Assembly: GCA_951230915.1 (NCBI GenBank)
Contig: OX579635.1
Span: 13,206,001-13,270,000 of the forward strand
Direction: 5' to 3'
From: Antitrichia curtipendula
Taxonomy: Eukaryota > Streptophyta > Bryopsida > Hypnales > Leucodontaceae
DNA length: 64,000 nt
A model generated the notes under the pieces. That model was not told the DNA's origin, searched no databases, and was given only the letters and a program-made list of their open reading frames with translations. This document shows, in pieces, positions 24,351-36,262 of this stretch (positions within the stretch are counted from its first letter, which is position 1; every line of letters starts with the position of its first letter). Both the position numbers and the translations under genes were made by a program.

Positions 24351-24590
24351 CAAACCTAACGGGTTGGATGGGTTGTACGTCCACAACAGTGCTTGTAGCC
24401 CCGTCGCCAGTGTACGTGACCTTGGAATATTCGTGTGCACCCCCATCATTGTCAAGGACGGACGGGATTCCATACTCAGCTTTGAAATTGGGGGGGCGTC
24501 GGAGCTTGGAAATTTCACGGACCGGATCGGAGTTGCCTTGGGGAGGGGGAAAAGACGGGATCACTGGAACTGTCCTGCTGGCCATCTCGG
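24346..24590 (-). other. Protein-like ORF fragment of unknown family
   Basis: The minus-strand reading from an ATG at about 24585 gives about 80 residues including PPPQGNSDPVREISKLRRPP and FKAEYGIPSVLDNDGGAHEY. The balanced amino-acid mix and composition stand out from the neighbours. The frame ends exactly where the dispersed repeat tail begins (about 24346), as if an exon had been cut by insertion. I do not recognise the family, and the opposite strand is also open, so this may be chance. Confidence 0.22.
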
Positions 24591-24771
24591 AAAGTCAATT
24601 CCTCACTGTGCAACATTTGGGATTGGCGGGTGGGGGTGGTGGTGAATGGAGGGCGGCCGCGTGGCGCTTGCGGAATCACGTGTCCAATGATCCGGCTATT
24701 GGATTTGGAGGTGTGGGGGAGGAAATAAAATGCAAAAAGAAAAAACGAATATTTTGAAATTTATTAGTTAA

Positions 24772-25434
24772 CCCTTAAAGAACGAGGGGGTGACTTTGGA
24801 AATCATCCTTTCTTCATTACCGAGTGAACCATTGGCTTAAGAAATAGCAAAAGCACTCATTGGAAGTCAAACTATTAGCGGTAGTCACAGCTTGTTCAAG
24901 GCGCATGTGAACAATGGAGATTCAATAGCGGAGCATGTTTGTAGTAGCCAATGAGAAGCCACGTTTTTAGAAGAAGCTATGACCACCCTCTTTGAGGTAG
25001 AATGTGGAGAATGGATAGTGGAGTTACCTTGGAGTCCTTTTTGGAGCCAAAAAGGTGAAATGAAGACGAAATTAGAAGTCCAAAGGTCAAAGACTCAAAG
25101 TGGGAGTTCAAAAGGGAAAGTTAAGAGAACAAAGGAATATTTTTAGTGTGATATTGATTGTTCACCTTCAACATCCACCTCCGGAGGTGGATGTTGAAGG
25201 TGAACAATCAATATCACACTAAAAATATTCCAGTAAAAAGAAGCCAACCCTACGTCGCCACCACATAGATCTCCATTGTTCACACGCACCTTGAACAAGT
25301 TGTGACTACTACTATTGTTGAAGACCTCTCCTTTCCACAACAAAATTCTATGGATGAATAGTTGCACTTTTGTCCTACTACAATGATTCCATGCCATCCA
25401 TCATATGTTTGGCGTCTGTGTCAATCTTTAAGGG
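24772..25434. mobile_element. TTAA-flanked foldback element with a perfect central palindrome
   Basis: TTAA at 24768-24771 and 25435-25438 flank a 663-bp element with termini CCCTTAAAGA and TCTTTAAGGG. Its two halves fold back: gtcacagcttgttcaaggcg near 24890 mirrors gcaccttgaacaagttgtga near 25286, and gtgaacaatggagat near 24927 mirrors atctccattgttcac near 25267. The centre is the 98-bp palindrome at 25134-25231. The ORF at 25143-25397 is not considered real. Confidence 0.75.
25134..25231. repeat. Perfect 98-bp palindrome with no spacer
   Basis: The left arm 25134-25182 (ggaatatttttagtg to catccacctcc) is the exact reverse complement of 25183-25231. I checked all 49 positions; the centre is ccggagg. 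It would extrude as a 49-bp stem. Confidence 0.95.
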
Positions 25435-25643
25435 TTAATCCTTAGCTCCTAAACGTCTAGAGTCTTCTCCAGAATTGACAATTTGGGAAAAATTGTTGTA
25501 AAGCACTATTTGGAAGAATATTTTGGAATTGATATGCAACTTAAAGTTGTAGATTTTGAATTTTAGGTTCCATCTGTACAATTAGATTCACCAATGCTAT
25601 CACCAATATTTTTTTTTATGAATTTTGAAAGGGAAATTTTTTA

Positions 25644-26201
25644 CTCCCTCTGTTCCAAAATGTTCTTCCTGTTGGCCTTCATTTTTTGTCCCAAAATGAT
25701 CTTCCTGTTGTACTTTGTGAGCTGCAAATTGGTCAAATTTAACTTTTGGTTGTTCTCTAGAACTAACAAAACAATTCCAAGCGATAGTTCCCCCTTCATC
25801 TATGCAATCACTAATCAAAAGACAAATAAAATGGTTGAAGGGGTCAATCAACACTTTTTGTTTTTATTTTTTGCATCTCTTTGAATATTATCTAATTGAA
25901 GGAGATGAAGGTTTTGGGAGGCAAAATATAGGTCCACACATGGTCTTTGACTTATACTAACTACCCACAAAATGACAACCTCACACTCAATAATTAAATA
26001 ACCACTGGTGCTCCTTGAAAATACCCAAAAAATTTCACTTTTCAATAATCCAAAACTACACTTTAAAAAGGGCTTCAAAACTCAAAGTTTCAAGGGCAAT
26101 AGGAGTGCACCAAATTCCATATGTAGTTCAAAACAGGCTTTAAAAATGTTTAAATCCGGAACATTTTGTCTAACAGGAAGATCATTTGGGGACGGAGGGA
26201 G
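25644..26201 (+). mobile_element. Stowaway-type (Tc1/mariner) MITE
   Basis: Flanked by TA on both sides (25642-25643 and 26202-26203). The left end CTCCCTCTGTTCC is mirrored by the right end ggacggagggag, followed inside by AAAATGTTCTTCCTGTTGG against a mirrored AAATGATCTTCCTGTTAG. CTCCCTC termini with a TA target define plant Stowaway elements. It is 558 bp with no transposase, and is inverted relative to the related copy at 47156-47839. Confidence 0.85.
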
Positions 26202-26209
26202 TAATTCCT

Positions 26210-29200
26210 TTGAAATTTGATTACAAGCAAAAAAATTCATTTTGGGAGTGAAACTTGTTGAAAGGAGGTTCAAAGGAGGTTCTCTTGGCATGGTGGTTTT
26301 TTAAAATTTTGTGTATTTTACATCTATGACCTCATTTTTGCAAATCTAGTTTTGAATTAGAGTCAATGCAATTTTGACTTAGTCAATCACTTGACATACT
26401 TCCACATTTGTAATTTTAGAAAAATATGTCAGTACTCTAGTAACACCAAATCCAACCTGATAGATAGCCATGACAAGAACTTGATGAAGTACCTTTTCAA
26501 ATTAGGATGACTTTCATCCTAGCAGCTACGGAAAGAAAAGAAGAATGTAAATCTGTTCATTGTCTAGAAATTAGACATTAGAGTGCTAAAGGCTTGAAGA
26601 CCAAGAGTGAAGGGTTCAGGATAAAACACAAATATGTTAAGAAAAATAAGCTTTAAAATAGTTTTAAAGTTTGCATCAAAGAAAATAATTTGAAGCATGA
26701 AGAATAAAAAGTATTTGGATGCTATCAAAAAAAATTTAATTAACTATTTATTGATTTGTTTTAAATAAGTTTTGGAAAATTAACTTAAGAAACCCACTAA
26801 ATATTTATGATTTCTATCTTTATCATTTGAAAATTTATGTGACTGGTCAAAATAGAAGTTTCAATTGATTGGTAAAAAGAAAACATAAGATTTAATATTG
26901 GATTTAGGATTGAAAAGGCAATCATCAAAGCTTTTTTTCAAATTGGAAACTATTCAACACTAGACAAATATTGAACACTTTGTGCTACTTTCCTTATAGG
27001 CATAGTGAGAAAAGTGTTTGTTTCTGTGTAAACCAAACATGAACATCTTAGAGGGTTTTACATGTTATTTGCCATTGGTTGAGAAAATGAGACAAGTGCT
27101 TGTAGAATACCCACTTCCACTCCATATTTTTATTTTTCTAAAATTTGTTTGTCATACAAACAATATGGGATATCAATTGTTGTATGTATTTTGTACAAAA
27201 TTTTCATAATTCATATCCATAATTTTTATGGATATGTGTATATCTTGTATGTTTTTTATGCATTCTATATATATTTGGTATTATGTATTGTATTTCATAC
27301 CCTAGAGTGTCAACGGCCAAGATTGTTTTTGCAACGACAATCAGTGGCAATTGTTCACTTTTTAAATTAGAGATCAACAACATTGGAAAGGGGGGGTAAA
27401 CTAAAATCAACAACTTTGGAATTTTTTAAAGGGGGCCATGGAGGAGAATTATAGGAACAAGACATGCTTGCATCTTTTGGATACATAACTATTCACTTAA
27501 GTAGGAATTGGTTGAACCCCTTTTAGATGCAAACAAATCCAATATTTTATCAACTTATGACCTATAGGTGATTTTTAGACATTTCCAAAATAAAACTCTG
27601 ACTAGTAGTAGGAAACTGCTCTAAAAGGAAATATTATAGGATAATCAATGTATAATTACATCTTACTATAGCTTGGTCGTGGCAAATAATTGAATGCAAA
27701 GATAAAGAAATTGAATTGAATATAGAAAATGAATAACCCCTAAAGATTAAAAAACCAAGTGTATGTTCAACATTTAAAATTTTGGATAGGGTCATTCAAA
27801 GTCAATTTTGGTTGGATGTTCACAAAACTTTGACACAAGCCCTAAACATGCACCCCCTTACTAGGAATATAATTTTTTGGGATCATGTGTCTAGATCAAA
27901 AATTATGCTACCCAAAAAATTTGGGAAGCTTAGGCAATTTGGACATCTTTAGGGTGTCTTTTGCTAAAATTGTCATCAACTTTTGAAACTTGAAATGTAT
28001 GTAAATAATAAAATATGGTATAAAATTTTCCATTAAAAACAAATTTTATTTCACAAATTCCATTCTAAGAGGAGTTAAACCATATTTGCATGGTTTCAAG
28101 AATAAACATTTTCATCTAACTTCAAGTCCTGTTATTTTGCAATATATGTAGTCAAAGTTCTTGAAAAAAATTCCACATTATTTCAATTTTTTTTCCAACT
28201 TTTCATTGTCTGGATTTCAATAAAAAAAAATTTCCCATTGCACAAGAAATCATCAAAAAAAATGACTTGTGTATTGCCAATTCACTTAACTTTATGCATT
28301 GCAAAGGGGAGCGCTAGCATGTGAACATAGACTGTATGAGCCCATGAGCCTACGAGTCTATATTATAGACATTTTATGTAGTTATAGGTGTCTGTAAAAG
28401 GTACCTATGTTTTAGACTCTTTTCATATTATAGTGAATCTATTTATAGGTACATATGTTATAAGCACCTTCAAATGATTGTAGATTCATACCTACAACTA
28501 GGTTTAAGGCTCGTAGGCTCACTTCTCTACACTCACATACTAGTCTTGTTGCATTGCAAAGTGATTTAGGGGGAAAGCATGCTAAGGCCCACCTACTTTG
28601 GCACATTCAATAAAAAAATCTAGATAAAGTTTTTAACACTTTGGATTCTTGGTGAAGAAAGCTAACAAGATTCTACACGTGGGCCAAATTTTTATATTGT
28701 TTAATTTGTCTTGAAGTTATTTTTTTAAGAATTTTATTTATTTATATTTATTATATTGTTATACTCATTTTATTGTTTAATTCCACAATATATCTTGTAG
28801 AAGGAATTAAATAATAAGAAAATTAGGCCCATCTGTAAAAACTTGTTAGTTTTTTCTTCCAACCAATTCAAATATTAAAATTTATAGTTAAAGTAATAAA
28901 ATAAAATAAAAACTAAAACATGTATATTAGTGAATAAAACTAAATATTGAGTACAAATTGAAAAATGCGCTTGGACTCTAGAATACATTTGTAATGTCAA
29001 TCATCACACCAAATTTATGCATGTAATTTTCCTCATTTATGTACATTTAAAATAAATTAGTTCCTCAAATGTGACACCGTGACATCAAAAGTGGTAGGCT
29101 GTAGTATGCTTTCACCCTTTAGAGTAAACTAGATTTCATGTTAGATTATGAAATTTTGCATGAGTGTGCTTAACAAGATTTAGAACTCAATGGTGGAGAT

Positions 29201-30308
29201 ACACAGATTCATCAAGTTTGGAACTTTTACTCCAAGACATTCGAACTCAAGTCTACTAATATAATCTTAGTTCGCAAGAATGGAAAAAAAATTATTTTTA
29301 TACTTCAAACATTATAATCTTTTAATAAATGTGGTCAAATGGGTTGGAACTTTTTCAACACATTGTCACAACAGTCTACTACTCTTGTGTACAATTGAAA
29401 TTAAAAAAAAAAAAAAATTTATTTTCAATTTTGGGCAATGCAATAAAAGAATGGCAGGATTTGACAATTTCTCTTGAAAAACGTTGCCGGTCCTCTCAAG
29501 AGTTAAATGAAGGATCATCACTTGCAAAGTGAATTCAAAAGTTGGTGAGTCATGTCAGAACATAATATACTCAATAACTATTTTAAATTATTTTTCCTTC
29601 AATTTAAAGGTTGTTTTGTTTTTTGTATTTTGAGTCCTTCAAACATAAAAAATGTATACTCTTGTGTACAGACTTTTTCAATGGAAAAAACATTTAAAAA
29701 TAAAATTTGTAATTCTAGGATCTTTATCTCAACTTCATTTAGAGCACATATTTAAAGTTTTGAATTGAAATTCTTTATCATTTTTTAGATCAATTTGCTC
29801 AAAGTAGAAATTATTATTTTCCACTAGGTGCTCTATATATGTAGGTGTATGTCAACTTCCAAATTCAATGACAATCAGGGTGTGTGGAATTTAATTTGCA
29901 TCTTTTAGTCTGATGTACTACCAGATATACATCCATCCATTGAGCACTATTCATCAATAATTTGAATTTGAATTATGAAAATCTATGTAAAAAAACTATA
30001 AACAATGGATTTTATTTTATTCCTTCATAAAAAATAAAATATAAAAAAACATCACTCTATTCATCAAAATCCTTAGAATGGCTATTTCTTTTGATAAAAT
30101 AGTAGATCGTTGAATTGAATCAATATAAAGTAAAAAAAATTTAAGCAAAAAATTTGAAAAAAAAAACAAAACTTCCAAATTTTGTTGCTTAAAAGATGGC
30201 CCAAAGTAGTAGAAGAGATGCCAAATAATGTTTCGCTCAAACAAATCATTCAATAATTGTAGAAATTTTATTTTTGAAGCTAAAACACTCAATAATTCAA
30301 AAAGAATA
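26210..30308. other. Gene-free AT-rich spacer
   Basis: No gene recognised on either strand; the ORFs at 27018-27413 and 29280-29755 are low-complexity and AT-biased. Only the MITE-like inverted repeat at about 28313-28543 was recognised. Confidence 0.5.
28313..28543. mobile_element. MITE-like inverted repeat
   Basis: ctagcatgtgaacatagact at about 28314 is loosely mirrored by the end ctacactcacatactag at about 28543, and gagcctacgag by ctcgtaggctc just inside. A fragment of the same family (attcacatgctagc) lies at about 48118-48131. Confidence 0.5.
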
Positions 30309-30312
30309 TTAA

Positions 30313-30500
30313 CCCTAAAGTCCCATTGTCCCCTCGAGGGACAAAATGGATTTCGAGCAGGCTCCTACGGTCTCAATATTTTTTGTGATTTTCTGAATTT
30401 CTTTTTGTGAAGATAGAGAATCACCTTAGCTTTCCAAAAATGTAATTTTTATTTCAATTGGTGCATGGGAGCAAAAGTTATGGCACAAAATCCCAAATTT
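30313..30500 (+). mobile_element. Partial CCCTAAAG-ended repeat (5' end only)
   Basis: TTAA (30309-30312) is followed by CCCTAAAGTCCCATTGTCCC, a region with acaaaatggattt, and tttcaattggtgcatgggag, the same order as at 60186. The far end is not seen; the sequence runs into the tandem array at 30501. Confidence 0.55.
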
Positions 30501-31280
30501 TTTGACCTTGAAATTTGGCATGCATGTTTTTAAAATAAAGAGCATGTTGTGCCAAAAATTTCATGGTAAATAGACAATTTCTCAACCGTTGGGAGGGTGT
30601 CAAAGTTGGTAGCAATGAAATGGTTTCCCCCATTGTTTCCCACAACTACACATGTTGGTAGATTGTGGATTTCTTTTTTTGTGTAAATCTTTTGACCTTC
30701 AAATTTGGCACAAATGTTATTTGCATAGAGGGGATCTTGTGCAAAAAAATTCATGGTAAATAAGTAAAATTGCAGCCCTTAGGAGGGTGTCAAAGTTGAA
30801 AGTAGTGAAATGATTTTTCACAGCTACACATGTTGGTAGATTTTGAATATTTTTTTTGTATAACTTTTTTGGCTTTGAAGCTTGTCACAGATGTTATTAA
30901 CATAGAAATCACTTTGTTGAAAAAATTTCATAGTAAATAAGCAATTTTTCAGCCCTTGGGAGAATGTCAAAGTTGAAGTAGTGAAATGGTTTTCACAATT
31001 GTTTCTCAAAACGACACATGTTGGTAGATTGTTAGTATCCTTTTTTGTATTAATCTTTTGGCCTTGAAATTTTTATCATATGTTATTAACATAAAGAGGT
31101 TTTTGTTCCAAGAGTTTCATGGCAAAAAAAAAATAATTCAATCTTTGGGAGGCTGTCAAAGTTGGCAACAGTGAAAAAATTTCCGCAGCTACCAATGTTG
31201 ATAGATTTTGAATAACTTTTTTTCGGTGAATCTTTTGGCCTTGAAACTTGTCATACATATAATTAACTTAAAGATGACGC
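30501..31280 (-). repeat. Tandem array with alternating long and short monomers
   Basis: Monomers begin with tttgacctt or tttggcctt variants at 30501, 30691, 30868, 31057 and 31234, with spacings of 190, 177, 189 and 177. Units 1 and 3 carry an extra cattgtttc-type insert of about 12 bases that units 2 and 4 lack, so the true repeat is a dimer of about 366 bp. The fifth unit is split by the foldback element at 31281 and resumes at about 32957. Minus-strand ORFs in successive units resemble one another because of the repeat. Confidence 0.85.
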
Positions 31281-32956
31281 ATAACATTCAAGAGCTGTGA
31301 GAGCAGCTGCCTTCCCTCTGACGGAATGATGTGGAATATTCCACACCCAACATTAGCTAATGAGCCACGCGTCAATAATGTCAGACTTCTGCTCAGTGCC
31401 AAGGTCATGAATGCACAATCTGGTTACTGGGGTGGTAGGAGGTAGAACAAAATATACAAACAAATAATTATAAAGATAGATGGTCTGTCAAAATCCAAAG
31501 AATTCATTCAGTATCATACCAATGAAATTTAACCATTTGCCATCAATAACTTGATTTGATTTCCTCTTAGGAAAGAGAATCTCTTTATGTACATATGGGG
31601 TGGTAGGAGGTAGAACAACCCATGTGGGATATGTAATTTAGAGTTTGTAATTTCTCAACCGCTCATAGTTAAGTCTAAAGTAGGAATTGTGTTAAAACTA
31701 TAATTTCAGACCTCATTTAGGCATAGTAAAATAAATTTTTTCAAAATAATTTGAACTAAAATAAGTTGTAGAATCAAGTTAAATTTCATCTCCAAAAACC
31801 CGTTTGAGATTTTAATCTTCCACTCAAAAGTTATAGACAAATTTCATAGAGGGGTTTGAAAGGATTTTTTTTTCACATTTTTATACATCCTCTTTGAAAT
31901 TTGTCCATAACCTTTGAGTGGAAGATCTAAATCTAAAACGGATTTTTGTAAATGAAACTTAGCTTGATTCCCCAAAATGATTTAGTTCAAATGTTTTAAA
32001 AAAAAGGTATTCCACTATGCCTAAATGAGGTCTTAAATTATAATTTTAACACAATTCCTACTTTAGACTTAACTATGAGCGGTTGAGAAATTACAAACTC
32101 TAAATTACATATCCCACATGGGTTGTTCTATCTCTTACCAACCCAAGTATACATAAAGAGCTTCTCTTTCCTCCAAAAGCTCAAAGTAAGATACTGATGG
32201 CAAATGGTTAAATTTCATTGGTATAATACTCTATAAATTCTTTGGGTTTTGACAGACCATCTATCTCTATAAGGTAAACCAGCCTATGACAGGCAGAATG
32301 ACTGATTTGGTATGTTGCCATTAGCAAAATAAAATCAGATTTTTTTCTAGCAGAGACAACTTTGAGAAATGAAAGAAGCAGTTAAAATTTTAGTTTTTGG
32401 ACAAAGTAGGAATTTGTTATGAATTTTTTAAGTATTTTTCCAAAACAGTCTGTAGACTATCTGAAATCAATAAAATATGTCTTCATGATGATCATCTTAC
32501 CACCTAATGCAGTCTTCAGATTTCCTAACACAACCACAAGAATTTTTAATGTGGACATCAAACAAAGGAATAAAAAAAAAACTCTTTATGATGAGTTTAC
32601 ACTCACAATGTGTAAGTGTCCTATGACAGTCATTACTAATTCTATCACAATCACCTAATGCACTAATGTGGGCCACTAACCAACCTAATTAAATTGTAGA
32701 AGCAAAAATCTGAAATGGACTGTAATGGGGGGTTATGTAGATGTCTGCATTAGACAGTTGGCCTGTCATAGGCTGGTTTACCTTAATTATTAGTTTGTAT
32801 ATTTTGTCCTAGAATTAGGCAAAAAAATAGATCGCACCTTAAATGTACTACCACTGTCTCGGTCCTGACGCTTACATTAATAATATGTGGATGCGTTTCG
32901 TGGATGAAGACTTCAGAGAGGCAAAGGCAGCCTCTTTGAAGGCTCTTGAATGTTAT
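31281..32956 (+). mobile_element. Foldback element A, 1.68 kb including a nested MITE
   Basis: The ends are ATAACATTCAAGAGC and its mirror GCTCTTGAATGTTAT. The interior is a long imperfect palindrome centred near 31870: aacccatgtgggatatgtaa, tcaaccgctcatagttaagt and cctcatttaggcatag each recur inverted by 32120. It sits in the fifth monomer of the tandem array. Removing the nested MITE at 32272-32783 leaves about 1.16 kb, close to element B (50249-51393), which is the same family in opposite orientation. No transposase frame; no certain target duplication at this copy. Confidence 0.85.
32272..32783 (+). mobile_element. 512-bp MITE with perfect 23-bp TIRs, nested in foldback A
   Basis: The left end AGGTAAACCAGCCTATGACA (first 20 of 23 bases) is the exact inverse of the right end. 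TA lies immediately outside both ends. A diverged relative is at 35510-36047, sharing ggacaaagt, gaattttttaagt, a central ataatcatc-like block and a terminus reading gggctgatttacct. The 32419-32658 ORF is inside it and has no transposase motif. Confidence 0.85.
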
Positions 32957-33095
32957 GCGCTTTGTTAATAATTCCGTGGTGAAATAACAATTTTTGAGCT
33001 CTCGAGAGGCTTTCAAAGTTGGCAGTACTGAAATTTTTCTCACTGCGAATTCGAAAACGACATTTTGATTGGTACCCCACTGTACAACAATAATT
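32957..33095 (-). repeat. Continuation of the interrupted fifth monomer of the tandem array
   Basis: gctttgttaata, then a tttcaaagttggcagta block and ttctcactgcgaattcgaaa, align with the middle and end of the long-type monomers at 30501 and 30868. This shows that foldback A inserted inside a pre-existing unit. Confidence 0.65.
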
Positions 33096-34820
33096 TCTTG
33101 GTAGACCTTGATATAGGATTTCAATAGAACTTGATTGTTTATATTGTTTATTCCTACCAAACTTCGTAAAATTATTAGGTCTCCAAAGGAAATGAACTTA
33201 TTTTTTTAGAACATAAATGTAAATGCTAGCTAGGATTGAAAAGAAAATTCGATATTAGGCTTGATTTTGTACAAAGGATGAAATCCATCTTTTAAAAGGT
33301 CTATTTTTTTTTCCATGCAAACAACAAAAGATTCTTTGAAAATTTTTACATGACAATTACATTATTTTATCCTAAAGCAACTATCAAGATTGTCCTAGCT
33401 AGAATTAAAGTTTAACTTGGTAATTAACTTAATATGTATAATTGTGTTTGGGACCACATTTAATAAGAACTTCTACTGCATTTGAGAGTAAAATCATTTT
33501 AAGATTGATGATTCATATTATTTTAATGATTGTGATGAAAAAGATCTATTTAAAGAAAATGTGTAATTCATTTTATGTGAATAATATTATCAGTATGAAT
33601 GCATTTTACATTATTGGGGGGATCTAAATATTCCTTTGGACTATTTGAGAATCACACTTTGAAAATTCATTAAAAATTAATATTGATTATCTTTGGTTTA
33701 TTTGATTGTTAAGAAAAAAATGATCATTGCACGGCCACTTTTTCTGCAAGGCACCCACTTTTCCCAAAATGGACTCATCTACCTTACTACTAATAAGGAA
33801 AAATAACTATTACCTTCAAAATTAGTGTCACTACTAAATTCTTTTTTTTTTGGAATTTGATACAGCACAATAGTATTCCAATCTTTACTAATTCAAAACA
33901 ATGTAACTTTGTTAAATATAGATTTCACATTCACTATTAAGACAGGTCACTTGGTAGTTGTCAAGCACAAAACAATGAACTCCAATAAGAAATTGGTATA
34001 AAGCATGTAAGGTAACAACACATAATTGGGACCCCTTTCTAAACTTGACCCTTACCAGCAATTCCTGTTTCCTAATGTAAACAACCTCGGTCTATTCATG
34101 AGAAGCTTGGTCAACTGCATTGGGATACATCTATTTTGCAACACTTTGAAAATTCTTGGTTGATTCATATGGCTTCCAAAAAACACATTTTAAGAAAATT
34201 GAGAAGCACCCCTTTTGACTCCCAACAAAACTCCACACAAACTTTTTCAATATAATAATGGGAGTTGTGACCTTTTGAGGTATAGTTACCTTGTTAGTTT
34301 TAGCTTTTTCTCAATAAGTTAAGGGCATAACATGGAGTTGCACAATGAAGACTTCCTGTGATTTAATTCAACATATGTAGTGTTTGTTAGCTTTGTTACT
34401 ATCATCTAAGGTAGAATAGCCTATTGTGATCAGATGAACCATAGTGGACTTCTAGTGAATGGTCCCATTATGGTTATTTTCAATTTGTGAGATTTTGGCT
34501 TCAATACATGTCTTACATGACAATAATAAAGTGATCGATGACTTCATTAGGAACTTCCAACTTTTCAATGTGAATTCGTTGAAAGAATTGACTTTTTAGA
34601 CCTTCCATGTTAGAAAATACTATGACTACTGATGTAGGTGAGCAAATTGAGCGTGATGGGTTCAGATTTTGTTGGTTCTAAGGTAGTCTACAGACTCTTT
34701 TGGACCATGATGCATTGAAACACTTCAAAAATTCAAAGCAAATTCATACTTTGTCACAAAAAAATAAACATAATTTCAATTTCAAATTGAATATTTCAGC
34801 AACCGTGTGAGGTCAAACTC
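33095..34820. other. Gene-free AT-rich spacer
   Basis: No gene recognised. About 34605-34765 is a diverged copy of 4740-4920. Confidence 0.45.
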
Positions 34821-34829
34821 CTAAATTTT

Positions 34830-35240
34830 GACCACAACGAGTTGTTTTACCTTATACGCTTTTACAAAGTAACGTCTCATGCAAACTCGGATTCGGGATT
34901 GTAAAGTCCCTCTCCCAGCGTTTACAGAGTCCCAAACAAACAAGTCATGAATCTGAATGCCATCAATTGAACTGCAAAAATCGAGGCAAAAATGCAGGAA
35001 ACAATATATGTTACCAATCACGGCGAGTTCGGTTGGAACGGCTGCCGGCGTTTCGTCTGATCGATTTCAAAGTCAAAGCATCTCCGCCAGCATGTGCACT
35101 GTAGCCGCTTTCCAGTGCATGGGAGCAACAGATCGAGGAGAGCCACTGAGCAAGCATAACTTATTAAGTTGGCTCTCAACTTTATCTTCCAACTTCCGGG
35201 TAACTATCGGCTTTGCACAGAACTTGAATTCGCTATAAGA
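34830..35240 (+). other. Composition island with an unidentified ORF
   Basis: The base composition is balanced, unlike the flanks. A plus-strand ORF from an ATG at 34960 (the open stretch starts at 34957) to 35238 includes SSVGTAAGVSSDRFQSQSIS and would be Ser/Ala-rich at first, somewhat like a plastid transit peptide; no family is recognised. The opposite strand is also open in parts. It may be a stranded exon or an old insertion; coding status is unproven. Confidence 0.22.
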
Positions 35241-35509
35241 AACCCGTGTTTTATGATGCCTAAGAAGACGGATTTTTGTTACACATCCAATGTGACAATT
35301 CATGTTTTTATGTTAATAGTGACGTTCAATACAACATGAAGATGTCACATTACACGTCATTCAGTTGACATAAAAACACAAGTTGTTACATTGTATGTCC
35401 AACAAAATCTATTTGCTTAGACACAAGGTTTTCTATTTAATAGTGATTGGACTGAGTGAACTTCCGAGTTCCACCACTAACCAATTACCAGACTTATATG
35501 TGCCGGGCA

Positions 35510-36047
35510 AGGTAGACCTACTTCTATGAGTGACTAGGAAAAATGACTGACTTAAATTGCACTATTGGCATTGATGGAAATTGTTAAATTTTTTCTTTAC
35601 CATGTTATGACAAATGTAAGATATGGAAAGACCAATTGGAATATTGTTTTTTAGACAAAGTTTGAATTGGTTAGGAATTTTTTAAGTGTGCTATCCAATT
35701 GGCCCCAAAACAACCTCCAAATCCAACAAAAAAAGTGTATCCATAATAATCATCTCGCTCACTTACAACAGTCGCAATATTTCTTAACAATCATGTCCAC
35801 AATATGAAGGCCTAAGTAGGTCACTTTTTGTAATGAATTTACACTAAAAAGATGGAAGTTCCTATTGTGCTTACTAATCCCTCCACCACCATCACTCAAG
35901 ACATTGATTGTGGCCTCTACCTTAACCTAATGCAGTCCAAATCTCATTTATTGAATTTTTTTTTGTCATGATTTGATGCAAGATTGTAAAAGGGCCTTCC
36001 CTAAGTGTTTGTCATGGGTGGTTTGCCTATCATGGGCTGATTTACCT
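35510..36047 (+). mobile_element. Diverged relative of the 32272-32783 MITE
   Basis: Termini are AGGTAGACC and the inverse of AGGTAAATCAGCCCATGATA. Shared internal words include agacaaagtttgaattggtt against ggacaaagtaggaatttgtt, gaattttttaagtg, a central ataatcatc block and tgaatttacact. A TA-type target is not clearly preserved. Confidence 0.6.
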
Positions 36048-36262
36048 TATATAAACTATTTTAAGTGTACATCTTGATCAACAATCATAATGTTGTTAAT
36101 CAATGTTGGGCGAGACAATCCGTTTTGTCATTTCTTGAAATGGAAGATGCCCCATGTCATTGGCCCAAACATGAACATGACGTGGCACAAACAATGAATT
36201 TGAAAGCCCCTTTAATATATGTAGAGAGTGGGATTAATGTATCTAGAGAGTGAGAAATAGAG

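Noticed and set aside
30530..31258. Successive similar minus-strand ORFs as a possible repeat-protein gene
   Set aside because: The similarity comes from the tandem DNA array; frames are not continuous between units and are full of AT-biased residues.
32783..33160. Minus-strand ORF of 125 codons
   Set aside because: It spans the end of foldback A and the tandem array; a short part recurs at 50203-50457 only because element B shares that DNA.
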